A stretch of 15,132 bases of DNA from an uncultured Erysipelotrichaceae bacterium (GTDB lineage Bacteria; Bacillota_I; Bacilli_A; RF39; UBA660): NCBI GenBank assembly GCA_902766135.1, contig CACXCK010000039.1, forward strand, positions 1-15,132. The letters are read 5' to 3'. Each line of letters begins with the position of its first letter. Position 1 is the stretch's first letter. This document shows, piece by piece, positions 6,640 to 14,391 of the stretch. The translations under genes were made by a program, and so were the position numbers. Below the pieces are notes generated by a model. The model was not told the DNA's origin, made no database searches, and saw nothing but the letters and a program-made list of their open reading frames with translations.

Positions 6640-8976
6640 ATGAATTGGAATGAAAGATTAGAAATATTTTTCAAAAACACAAAAAAATCATATTCGATTG
6701 AAAAACTAATAAAACTATTTAAGGTACCAACAAGTGAAATTATGTCACTTTTAGATGCCTTATATGAAATTGAAAAAAAATGCTTAATATATTTTAACGA
6801 AGAACAAGAGTATGTAAGCATAGATGAAAACTTTTTTTACCGGTATGGCGAACTTCAAAAATCAAAACGAAATAATTACTATATTATGCAAAAAAATGCT
6901 TCCAGAATAATGCTCAAAACTAAAGAAGTAAAAGAGTTAAAAGCTGAAGTTGGCGACACAGTCTTCGTCGAAGAAACAATATGTCCAACAAGAGAAACCT
7001 ATGCTTTAGCAAGAGCCGGCACAATAGTTAGAGTTGTAAGAAAAAACAACTGGTGTTCTGATGATAACTACATCATATCTAAAACAATCCACCGTGACTA
7101 TAAAAACAACGAGTACTACATATTAAATAATGATATCAGAATACCTATTTCCCTAAAAGACATGAATGGTGCATTCGAAAAAGACGAAGCAAATGTTAAA
7201 ATAGTATACACTGAAGAAGAAAAAAGTGCTAAAGTAGTTGAAGTTTTACACCGTAAAGTAGAAGAAAAAGTCTTTGTTGTAATGAACGGTTCTTTAAGAG
7301 CCATTGAAAATGAATATGCCAAGGGTATAACTGCTGAGATGGACATAAGAGAACTAGAAGAAGGACAAAGAGTTCTCGCTCATTACGAATATGACCCAAG
7401 TTCAAAAGAATTCATCCTTAGCAATTTAAGAATTCTAAAACGGGCAACAGTAAGCGATGATATACTAGCCTTTGCTCTAAATCATGGCGTTCAAAAATCA
7501 TTTCCAGCAGATGTCCTAAAAGAAGTTGAAAAGCTTAATATAACAATTAAAATGAAAGAAAAAAGAAGAGACGAAAGAGATAGACTAACCTTTACTATTG
7601 ACCCAGTTTATGCTAAAGATCTAGATGATGCTGTTTCTCTAAAAAAAGTAAATGACGATTTATATGAATTAAGAGTTGATATAGTAGATACAACACCATT
7701 CGTTCCATTTGGTTCATGCGTTTTTGAAGAATCAATGCGAAGAGGTACAAGTTACTATCTATCTAATCAAGTCTTCCCAGAACTCCCAGATTATCTATCA
7801 ACCAATCTGTGTTCCTTAAATGAAGGTGAAGAAAGACTAACTAGAACATTCATGATGCGCATCGATTCATCAGGTAACCTTGTAGACTATGAAATATATA
7901 ATAGTATTATAAGAAGTAAAAAGAAGATGAGCTACGATGCTGTAAATGACCTATTAGAAAGAAGTGTTATTAGAGACGGCTATTTTGAATATCGCAACAC
8001 CTTAATTGAAATGAGCGATTTATCTAACATTTTACAAAAAAGGAGACTAGAAAGAGGTTTTCTGATTCTAGATACACCAGAACTAAACTTTGCTGTTGAA
8101 ATGGACGGAACTCCAATAAATGTTGAAGAAGAACACCGTGGTCTATCAAATATCATGATTGAAAACTTCATGATTCTAGCCGGTGAAATGGCATCAGAAT
8201 ACGCTTATTGGGCAGGAATTCCATTCATGTATCGTAATCATGATTGCCCAGAAATAAATAAAATAATTGAAGCTCAAGAAAGTCTTCCTAAAATAAATAG
8301 GCGTGTGCAAAGTTTAAAACAAATTGAGGATGTCAAAAAATTCCAACAATATATGTCAAGCTTAATGAAAAATGCAACCCCTGAAGAGTATCGTTATTAT
8401 TCCAAGATATTCTTAACAGCCATGCCAAGAGCATATTATAGTGATACTCCAACTGGTCATTATGCCATGGCCTTACCAAGATATGCAACCGTAACATCTA
8501 CGATGCGAAGAGGCCCAGATCAGCTAAATCACTTAGCTCTAGACGAATTCTTAACCCATCGTCATGGCAATGAATACATGGAAGAATTAACTGAATACAT
8601 CCACAAGATGGGACCATATCTATCTAGTACCCAACAAGATGCGGATCGCCTAGAAAGAAATGTCGAATGGTTCTTACTATCTTGCTATGCAGAATCATTC
8701 CGTGGTGAATCAATTGAAGCTACAATAGAATTCTTTTCACCTCAAGGTATATACCTAAAAACTGAAACTAATATTCCTGGCGTTATCCCGTTATCTAAAA
8801 ACTTTGTTTATGATAAAAATCAAAATATCGTTAGAAACAATAATTTAACCTATCAAATAGGGGATAAAATTCTTATTCGTATCATTCCAAACCATTTCAG
8901 CAAAGATGGCTTATTATTCGAATTAGAAAGTGAGAAAAAATATCAAAGAGTACTAAAAAAAGGAGGATTACAATGA
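6640..8976 (+). CDS. rnr: Ribonuclease R, divergent
   Basis: RNase R is a processive 3'-5' exoribonuclease of the RNase II family that degrades structured RNA and defective rRNA and tRNA. The 778 residues fit the family. Order: an N-terminal winged-helix-like segment (about 1-70), two cold-shock-type domains (about 75-275), the RNB catalytic domain from about 310, and an S1 domain at about 690-765. The catalytic aspartates are in TIDPVYAKDLDDAV: Asp321, Asp327, Asp329 and Asp330, with exact family spacing. RRGTSYY and LPDYLSTNLCSLN are conserved. The usual YTHFTSPIRRYPD is altered to YATVTSTMRRGPD (615-627); the arginines are kept, but the Pro and Tyr are lost. ATG 6640 follows AAAAGGTGGG. 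The end overlaps thrS as ATGA, so the two are translationally coupled behind the Thr T-box. Confidence 0.92.
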   Translation: MNWNERLEIFFKNTKKSYSIEKLIKLFKVPTSEIMSLLDALYEIEKKCLIYFNEEQEYVSIDENFFYRYGELQKSKRNNYYIMQKNASRIMLKTKEVKELKAEVGDTVFVEETICPTRETYALARAGTIVRVVRKNNWCSDDNYIISKTIHRDYKNNEYYILNNDIRIPISLKDMNGAFEKDEANVKIVYTEEEKSAKVVEVLHRKVEEKVFVVMNGSLRAIENEYAKGITAEMDIRELEEGQRVLAHYEYDPSSKEFILSNLRILKRATVSDDILAFALNHGVQKSFPADVLKEVEKLNITIKMKEKRRDERDRLTFTIDPVYAKDLDDAVSLKKVNDDLYELRVDIVDTTPFVPFGSCVFEESMRRGTSYYLSNQVFPELPDYLSTNLCSLNEGEERLTRTFMMRIDSSGNLVDYEIYNSIIRSKKKMSYDAVNDLLERSVIRDGYFEYRNTLIEMSDLSNILQKRRLERGFLILDTPELNFAVEMDGTPINVEEEHRGLSNIMIENFMILAGEMASEYAYWAGIPFMYRNHDCPEINKIIEAQESLPKINRRVQSLKQIEDVKKFQQYMSSLMKNATPEEYRYYSKIFLTAMPRAYYSDTPTGHYAMALPRYATVTSTMRRGPDQLNHLALDEFLTHRHGNEYMEELTEYIHKMGPYLSSTQQDADRLERNVEWFLLSCYAESFRGESIEATIEFFSPQGIYLKTETNIPGVIPLSKNFVYDKNQNIVRNNNLTYQIGDKILIRIIPNHFSKDGLLFELESEKKYQRVLKKGGLQ

Positions 8977-10727
8977 TAAATATCAAAGAAAATAAAGAAT
9001 TAAACATAATTAACCATTCATGCGCACACATTATGGCTCAAGCAGTTAAACATCTATTTCCTGAAGCTAAATTCTGGGTAGGCCCCGTAATAGAAGAAGG
9101 ATTCTACTATGATATTGACTTAGGTGATAAAACATTAACCGAAGAAGATTTAACGAATATTGAAAAAGAAATGAAACGCATCATTAAGGATGGTAAAAGA
9201 ATAATTAGAGAAGAAATTACTAAGAGTGAGGCCTTAGAAAGATTTAAAGATGACCCATACAAAATAGACTTAATTAACAGAATGGACGAGTCTGATACTG
9301 TCATATCATGCTACACACAAGGAGATTTCACAGACCTATGCCGAGGCCCACATGTCGAAACAACTAAAGAATGTAAATATTTTAAACTTCTTAAATTTTC
9401 TGGAGCATACTGGAAAGGTGACGCCAAAAACAAAATGCTTCAAAGAATCTATGGCGTATGTTTTAAGACTGAGGAAGACCTAAATAAGCACTTAGAAGAA
9501 TTAAAAGACGCTCAAGAAAGAGATCATCGTAAAATTGGTAAAGACTTAGGTATTTTCCTAATCGATGACTTAGTTGGCAAAGGCCTTCCGATGTACTTAC
9601 CAAACGGCTTTGTAATGTGGAATACTTTAGAAAACTATATAAGAGAAAAAGAAATAAAAAGAGGATATAAGCATGTTTTAACACCTCCCATTGGTAATGT
9701 CGAGTTATACAAAACATCAGGCCACTGGGAACACTATCAAGAAAATATGTTTCCTAAAATGGAAGTTGATGATGAAGAATTTGTTCTTCGCCCAATGAAT
9801 TGTCCTCATCACATGGTAATTTATGGCAGTGAACTTCACTCATATAGAGACTTACCACTTCGTATTGCTGAAATTGCTCGTGATGCCAGATACGAAGCAA
9901 GTGGAGCCCTAAAAGGCATAGAAAGAGTTCGTACATTTTGCCAAAATGACTCTCACATATTCTGTACTCCTGAGCAAATCGAAAGCGAATTTAAAAGTGT
10001 TGTCGATTTAATTCTAGAAGTATATAAAGAAATGAATATTAAAAATTATCGTTTCGAATTATCGCTAAGAGACCCAGAAGACAAAGTAAAATACTACCCA
10101 GACGATGAAATGTGGAACAACGCCGAAAACAAACTTAGAGAAGTACTAAATGATCTAAAACTAGATTATGTTGAAAAAATAGGTGAAGCAGCCTTCTATG
10201 GTCCTAAACTAGATGTTCAAGTAAAACCAGCAGTTGGCCCAGAATACACCCTTTCTACTTGCCAATTAGATTTCTGTTTACCAATGCGTTTTGACCTTTC
10301 ATATATTGATTCTGATGGCACAAAGAAAACTCCAGTAGTTATCCATAGAGCAATACTTGGCTCAATAGATAGATTCATGGCCTTCTACCTAGAAGAAACA
10401 AAAGGCGTTTTACCATTATGGCTTGCTCCAATAGAGATTAACATATTACCAGTAAACAATGAATATCATCTAGACTATGCTAAAGACCTTTCTACCAAGC
10501 TAGAAAAAGAAGGCTACAGAGTAAACTTAGATTGTCGAGAAGAAAAACTAGGCTACAGATTAAGAGATGCTGTCGTTAAAAAAATACCAGTAACAATCAT
10601 CTTAGGCCAGAAAGAAGTAGATGATAAAACTATTTCTTATCGTGAATTTGGAAGTGAAAAAACAACAACACTAACATATAAAGATTTCATAAAATATTTA
10701 GAAAAAAGAATCAAAAATAAAAACTAG
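8973..10727 (+). CDS. thrS: Threonyl-tRNA synthetase lacking the TGS domain
   Basis: Class II synthetase that charges tRNA-Thr. It has 584 residues where most bacterial ThrRS have about 640: the N-terminal TGS domain is absent and the protein opens almost directly into the editing domain. That domain is intact, with His15-x3-His19 (HSCAH) and Cys123-x3-His127 (CRGPH), so removal of mischarged Ser should be kept. The catalytic core has the zinc ligands Cys277 (MNCPHH), His328 (NDSHIF) and His458 (VIHRAILGS), motif 2 (ARYEASGAL, RVRTF) and motif 3 (GSIDRF). The anticodon-binding domain starts near LPLWLAPIEI. The start is fixed by AAGGAGG (8960-8966) and by the ATGA overlap with rnr. No upstream in-frame TGS coding is possible, because that DNA encodes the end of rnr in another frame. 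Confidence 0.96.
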   Translation: MINIKENKELNIINHSCAHIMAQAVKHLFPEAKFWVGPVIEEGFYYDIDLGDKTLTEEDLTNIEKEMKRIIKDGKRIIREEITKSEALERFKDDPYKIDLINRMDESDTVISCYTQGDFTDLCRGPHVETTKECKYFKLLKFSGAYWKGDAKNKMLQRIYGVCFKTEEDLNKHLEELKDAQERDHRKIGKDLGIFLIDDLVGKGLPMYLPNGFVMWNTLENYIREKEIKRGYKHVLTPPIGNVELYKTSGHWEHYQENMFPKMEVDDEEFVLRPMNCPHHMVIYGSELHSYRDLPLRIAEIARDARYEASGALKGIERVRTFCQNDSHIFCTPEQIESEFKSVVDLILEVYKEMNIKNYRFELSLRDPEDKVKYYPDDEMWNNAENKLREVLNDLKLDYVEKIGEAAFYGPKLDVQVKPAVGPEYTLSTCQLDFCLPMRFDLSYIDSDGTKKTPVVIHRAILGSIDRFMAFYLEETKGVLPLWLAPIEINILPVNNEYHLDYAKDLSTKLEKEGYRVNLDCREEKLGYRLRDAVVKKIPVTIILGQKEVDDKTISYREFGSEKTTTLTYKDFIKYLEKRIKNKN

Positions 10728-10750
10728 AATCAGAAAATGATTCTTTTTTT
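10726..10750 (+). terminator. Intrinsic terminator of the rnr-thrS operon
   Basis: AGAATCA (10726-10732), loop GAAAA, TGATTCT (10738-10744), with seven T ending at 10750. The perfect 7-bp stem starts within the thrS TAG stop (10725-10727). Confidence 0.88.
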
Positions 10751-10752
10751 GT

Positions 10753-10781
10753 TATACAAAGAGGATTATTTATGATACAAT
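10753..10781 (+). promoter_or_regulatory. Promoter of the surface-protein gene
   Basis: The -10 TACAAT (10776-10781) carries the extended TG (TGATACAAT). At a 17-base spacing TATACA (10753-10758) is a fair -35; TTGTTA at 10749 would be too far away. It lies just after the thrS terminator, so the next gene is a separate unit. Confidence 0.55.
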
Positions 10782-10799
10782 TACCATAGTAAGGTAGGC

Positions 10800-13352
10800 A
10801 TGTTTATGAAAAGAAGAAAAGTATTAATAATAATTACCATTATATTATTAGTAATAGGTGTTTCTTTTGCTTCGTGGATTATAACTTTAAATCAAACTAA
10901 TAATAATTTAATATCTAGTAAGTGTTTTAATGTTACATTATCTGAAGAAAATCCCATTAACTTGACAGGCGCATATCCAATAACTGATACTGAAGGACGC
11001 GAATTAACCCCATTTACATTTACTATAACAAATACATGTAACAGTAATGCTTCATACCAAGTAAACTTAGAAATACTTAATACCACTACTTTAGCGAGCA
11101 CTGAGGTTAAAGTAATGCTAGATGATGGCACACCAGCACTTTTATCTAGTAAAACAGTAACAACTAAAACACTTGATAATGCAACCACGGCATATATTTT
11201 AAAAACTGGATATTTAGATCCAAATGAAAGTGTTACATATAACTTAAGATTATGGATAGATGAATCTTCTACTGTGGAGATGAGCGCAAATAAAACATTT
11301 TCTTCTAAAGTAACAGTTACAGCAGGATATAAAGATAATGTTACAAATATGGAACGTTGTGAAGCAGAGTATGGTGAAGGAGCAACTATTTGTAATATCA
11401 TAGCAAGTGCCGACCCAACTAATTCTAAATGTTTGCAAGTTAATGAAGATGGTTCAATTATAGACCCGTATTCAACAACAGAAGAACCAATCATTTGTAC
11501 CATGGAAGACGATTATGGAACAAGCTATTATTTAAGGGGAAATCATCAAGATAATAACGTTAAATTTGCAAATATGTGTTGGAAGTTAGTAAGAGTTACA
11601 GGAACTGGTGGAATGAAACTTATTTACAACGGAGATTTAGATGCTAATGGCAAATGCACAACAACTTCAGGTAACCATACAGGTTTTAGTGGTCAAACGC
11701 TTTCTTTAAGTGGGAACAAAGTATATGGAAGAAGTTACACCTATGATGGAAGTGCCTACACTTTAACTGATACATCTACAATGAATTTTAGCACAGATTC
11801 AGCAAGTATCATAGGGAAATATACCTGTGGAAATACAAATACCTCTTGTGCAAATCCATATTATGTGGTATCAAAAGAAAATGATACAACAGGATATGTC
11901 TTAAAGATGGGAGTGAGTACTAATTATGCTCAGATAGGAAGTAGTGTGTTTAACTCAAGTTATAACTCACCATCCTATGTAGGGTATATGTATAACGATG
12001 TCTATGCTTATCAATCTAAAACAATGACAAATTCAGGTGCAACTATTCTATCGTCTCAATCATCAAGTAGTAGTAACTTCTATTATGGAGACACAATTTC
12101 TTATTCAGGAGGACAATACTACATCACAAATCAAGATGGTAGTAATGTTACTCAGTTAAGTTGGACTGATAATTATACAAGTTTACCAGGAAAATATACA
12201 TGTAGAAGTACTAGTAAATATAATGATACAACAATAAGGTGTAGCACAGCTTATAAAGTACTTGATACAACAACAAAAACAAACTACATGATATCAGAAT
12301 ACTTAAGTGAAGGAAGAACAAGTGTAGGAACGATTAAGTTATCAAATGGATATACCGATAATGGAGATGGCACCTATACCTTAAATAGCCCAGTGACAGA
12401 GAAGAGTGCTATGGAATGGTACAACGGATACTCAAGTTTCAATAACTATTATGTCTGTGAAGATTATAACCAAACAACATGTAATAAACTCTATAAGATT
12501 ACAAGTGCTTCTCAAACGTCTATAGGAACAGAAATAGGAGTATTTAATAACTATTATTATGGTGAGTCATTCACCTACACAGAAGGAACCTATACCTTAA
12601 ACAATACAGTGCAGTTTTGGGATATCTCCGATAGTGCGAACAAAACAAGCTTAAATACGCATCATTATACTTGTTTTAAGGCAGGTGATAATACCTGTAC
12701 AGATATGTATTATATTTATTACTTAAGTGGAACAAAACCTTATTATATAAAATTAAACGGCAACGAAACAGTAAGGGAAGCATTAAACAAAATGGTCAAT
12801 AATAACGATATTAATGTCAAAGATAGTACAATCAAGAAATTTATAGATGGATGGTATGCTATGAATTTAAAAGGAACAGAATATGAGAATAAATTAGATG
12901 ATACGATATTCTGCAATGATAGAACGATAGATAGTCTTGGAGGATGGAGTGAAACAGGAAGTTTAAGTAGTTATTTATATTTTAACGCATATAATAATAA
13001 ACATTATTTAAAATGTCCAAATAAAAGAGATGCATTCACAGTTAGTGATGGAGAATCCGGTAATAGTGCTTTAACATACCCAGTGGGGCTATTAACAACA
13101 GCAGAACATAGTTTAATAGGAAATTATAAAGCTAATAAAACAGGAGCTAATTATTGGTCTTCTGCGCCTTCCTCTTTCAACGACTCCAATGCTTACGAGA
13201 GGGTCGTGGACTCGTCGGGTTCTTGGGGCCATTATTATGTGGACAATTTTTGCGGGGCTCGGCCGGCTCTTTCCCTAAAACCAGGAACTAAGTTTATTTC
13301 TGGAGGAGACGGAAGTGCTAGTAACCCATACGAAGTAGATATGGAAAGTTAA
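10800..13352 (+). CDS. Membrane-anchored surface protein with Cys-pair repeats and a variable C-type-lectin-like C-terminus
   Basis: 850 residues, rich in Asn, Ser, Thr and Tyr, typical of exported proteins. Residues 1-7 are basic, then a hydrophobic segment (about 8-30) ends in FASWIITLNQ, a signal anchor or SipW/TasA-like signal. Residues about 40-178 look like one beta-rich domain with Cys42 and Cys80 (TasA-like resemblance only, tentative). From about 309 to 654 there are four related modules, each with a close Cys pair: 343/350, 468/481, 553/561, 625/633. The C-terminus has NYWSS (from 784), then GARPALSLKPG (819-829), the pattern of C-type-lectin or sulfatase-modifying folds used by DGR variable proteins. 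Codons 788-825 are G+C-rich and A-poor, unlike the rest. No LPXTG or other C-terminal anchor is seen. The start could be ATG 10800 or 10806; AAGGTAGG at 10791-10798 serves either. The specific function, perhaps ligand binding, is inferred. Confidence 0.8.
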   Translation: MFMKRRKVLIIITIILLVIGVSFASWIITLNQTNNNLISSKCFNVTLSEENPINLTGAYPITDTEGRELTPFTFTITNTCNSNASYQVNLEILNTTTLASTEVKVMLDDGTPALLSSKTVTTKTLDNATTAYILKTGYLDPNESVTYNLRLWIDESSTVEMSANKTFSSKVTVTAGYKDNVTNMERCEAEYGEGATICNIIASADPTNSKCLQVNEDGSIIDPYSTTEEPIICTMEDDYGTSYYLRGNHQDNNVKFANMCWKLVRVTGTGGMKLIYNGDLDANGKCTTTSGNHTGFSGQTLSLSGNKVYGRSYTYDGSAYTLTDTSTMNFSTDSASIIGKYTCGNTNTSCANPYYVVSKENDTTGYVLKMGVSTNYAQIGSSVFNSSYNSPSYVGYMYNDVYAYQSKTMTNSGATILSSQSSSSSNFYYGDTISYSGGQYYITNQDGSNVTQLSWTDNYTSLPGKYTCRSTSKYNDTTIRCSTAYKVLDTTTKTNYMISEYLSEGRTSVGTIKLSNGYTDNGDGTYTLNSPVTEKSAMEWYNGYSSFNNYYVCEDYNQTTCNKLYKITSASQTSIGTEIGVFNNYYYGESFTYTEGTYTLNNTVQFWDISDSANKTSLNTHHYTCFKAGDNTCTDMYYIYYLSGTKPYYIKLNGNETVREALNKMVNNNDINVKDSTIKKFIDGWYAMNLKGTEYENKLDDTIFCNDRTIDSLGGWSETGSLSSYLYFNAYNNKHYLKCPNKRDAFTVSDGESGNSALTYPVGLLTTAEHSLIGNYKANKTGANYWSSAPSSFNDSNAYERVVDSSGSWGHYYVDNFCGARPALSLKPGTKFISGGDGSASNPYEVDMES
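11724..12760 (+). repeat. Four degenerate coding repeats of about 60-75 residues with paired cysteines
   Basis: Approximate units: 11724-11920, 12081-12313, 12341-12546 and 12547-12760. The shared protein pattern is Y(Y)G..(S/T)Y..G.Y(T/Y)(L/I), a spacer, Y-x-C, 6-12 residues, C, 3-4 residues, then Y-x-(V/I). At DNA level a 27-base stretch recurs in units 3 and 4 (12369-12395 and 12585-12611, both containing ACCTATACCTTAAA). Units 1 and 2 share KYTC encoded by AAATATACNTGT. Each cysteine pair probably forms a local disulfide outside the cell. Confidence 0.65.
13149..13283 (+). other. Candidate DGR variable repeat (VR) in the surface-protein gene
   Basis: From about 13157 to 13275 the DNA changes character abruptly. 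A hand count of 13161-13270 gives 61 G+C (55%) and 15 A (14%) in 110 bases, against 18 G+C (30%) and 28 A (47%) in the 60 bases at 13081-13140. T remains near 31%, so A is specifically depleted on the coding strand. Codons shift to GCG, TCC, GTC, TCG, GGC, CGG and CCG, rare elsewhere in the window. The segment encodes the region between YWSS and GARPAL near the C-terminus, where DGR variable repeats sit. The G+C-rich stretch at 13251-13275 could be the initiation-of-mutagenic-homing site. Adenine-directed mutagenesis predicts such A loss. No reverse transcriptase, Avd gene or template repeat is in the window, so this is a candidate. Confidence 0.55.
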
Positions 13353-13372
13353 CTGCTTAATAAGCAGTTTTT
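13351..13372 (+). terminator. Intrinsic terminator of the surface-protein gene
   Basis: AACTGCTT (13351-13358), a three-base loop, AAGCAGTT (13362-13369), with T to 13372. The stem starts inside the TAA stop (13350-13352). A hairpin shortly downstream of a VR can also assist DGR homing, but here the T-tract makes termination the simpler reading. Confidence 0.8.
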
Positions 13373-13383
13373 CTTATAGAAAA

Positions 13384-13412
13384 TTGACAAACAAATGTAT
13401 TTATGGTAATAT
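13384..13412 (+). promoter_or_regulatory. SigA-type promoter of the kinase-fold gene
   Basis: A perfect TTGACA (13384-13389), 17 bases, then TAATAT (13407-13412) with the extended TG one base before it. Transcription should start near 13419, between the upstream ATG at 13403 and the ATG at 13439, which fixes the start of the gene. Confidence 0.75.
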
Positions 13413-13438
13413 ACTACCCATTAAAGAAGGGGATTGTT

Positions 13439-14374
13439 ATGGAATTATTAAAAATAGATGATATGCAAATATCTAATATAGATTTTTATCATGCATATAA
13501 ATTAAATGATATGCAAGTTTTAGATTTTAGAAAAAGAGAATTTAAAAGTATTCCTGAATTAATATTACCAAGAAGTGTTCCAAGCACGGAAGCTAAAATA
13601 TATGTCTACGAAGATAAGAATAAATGGCAAAAGTATTTAAATGCTATAAAAATCTTTTATAATCCAGAAAAAATGCCAGATAAATCATATACTATTAGTG
13701 AATTAATTAGAAATAAAGATATAATAGGCTTAGATGAACTAGTTATGCCTCTTGCTTTAGTAAGTGTTGATAAAGAATTAAGAGGCTATATGATGCCATA
13801 TATAGAGTCAAGTTTAAATATGAAAGTGTTCTTAAATAATCCTAATGTTTCCTTGAAAGATAAATTAAAGTACTTAAAAGAAATATTAGTGTTACTTAAT
13901 AAAATAGAAAGTGTCCACGCGTTAGAAGGAAATTTCTTCTTAGGAGATATTCACGAAGCAAACTTTATTTTTGATGCTGAAAGTCAAAGAATAAAAGTCG
14001 TAGATATGGATAGCGCGGTCATTAATGGTAGCGATATCCCTGTTTCTAAATTTATGACCTATAATTTTAATCTTTATAATTTTCCTAATAAATATCCAAT
14101 GAATGATGAGGATAGACATATTCCTTCCCATAATACTCAGATGCTATCATTTATTTATATGCTACTTAACGCTATAAGCCTAGATAAATCCTATCGTTGG
14201 AGCGTTGAAGACTATTATTTCTACTTAAATTATCTAGAACGTTTAGGAATAAGTCACAATGTAACTGAAGCATTAAGTCATGCTTACGACTCATCACCTA
14301 GAGTAGATTTTAACGTAGAATTACTTTCTGAAATAGATCCAAATAAAGATTATCGTTTACAACTTTCAAAATAA
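13439..14374 (+). CDS. Protein-kinase-like / aminoglycoside-phosphotransferase-like fold protein, function unknown
   Basis: 311 residues from ATG 13439. An in-frame ATG at 13403 is rejected because it lies inside the promoter, while GAAGGGG (13426-13432) is well placed for 13439. The centre carries LGDIHEANFIF (Asp170, Asn175), matching the catalytic loop of kinase-like phosphotransferases, and VVDMDSA (Asp189, Asp191) in the place of the metal-binding DFG. The N-terminal half should be the nucleotide-binding lobe, but I find no clear glycine loop; a candidate ATP-anchoring Lys cannot be chosen by eye. No membrane segment or signal is seen, so it is probably cytoplasmic. It follows the surface-protein gene but has a terminator between and its own promoter. 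The substrate is unknown; it could phosphorylate a protein or small molecule, or be a pseudokinase. Confidence 0.6.
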   Translation: MELLKIDDMQISNIDFYHAYKLNDMQVLDFRKREFKSIPELILPRSVPSTEAKIYVYEDKNKWQKYLNAIKIFYNPEKMPDKSYTISELIRNKDIIGLDELVMPLALVSVDKELRGYMMPYIESSLNMKVFLNNPNVSLKDKLKYLKEILVLLNKIESVHALEGNFFLGDIHEANFIFDAESQRIKVVDMDSAVINGSDIPVSKFMTYNFNLYNFPNKYPMNDEDRHIPSHNTQMLSFIYMLLNAISLDKSYRWSVEDYYFYLNYLERLGISHNVTEALSHAYDSSPRVDFNVELLSEIDPNKDYRLQLSK

Positions 14375-14385
14375 TATGTTATAAT
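14356..14385 (+). promoter_or_regulatory. Promoter of the T-box/DUF1653/serS operon
   Basis: TTTACA (14356-14361), an 18-base spacer, then a perfect TATAAT (14380-14385) with extended TG (TGTTATAAT). It overlaps the end of the preceding gene. The predicted start near 14392 lies just before stem I of the leader. No separate terminator follows the kinase-fold gene, so upstream transcripts would also meet the T-box terminator. Confidence 0.75.
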
Positions 14386-14391
14386 TATCTA

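Noticed and set aside
8973..8976. UGA read as Trp (Mycoplasma code)
   Set aside because: Trp is encoded by TGG throughout, long genes are intact in the standard code, and the hydrolase at 4804-5553 ends with TGA at a sensible family length. The TGA at rnr is followed by TAA, so it alone is uninformative.
10892..11503. 203-codon open frame on the - strand inside the surface-protein gene
   Set aside because: It is antisense to a gene with promoter, ribosome binding site, signal anchor and terminator. Its sequence shows no recognisable domain and reflects the low-complexity codons of the + strand.
13403..13439. Upstream ATG start for the kinase-fold gene
   Set aside because: It overlaps the predicted -10 region and lies before the expected transcription start; the extra residues are not family-like and a good ribosome binding site precedes ATG 13439.
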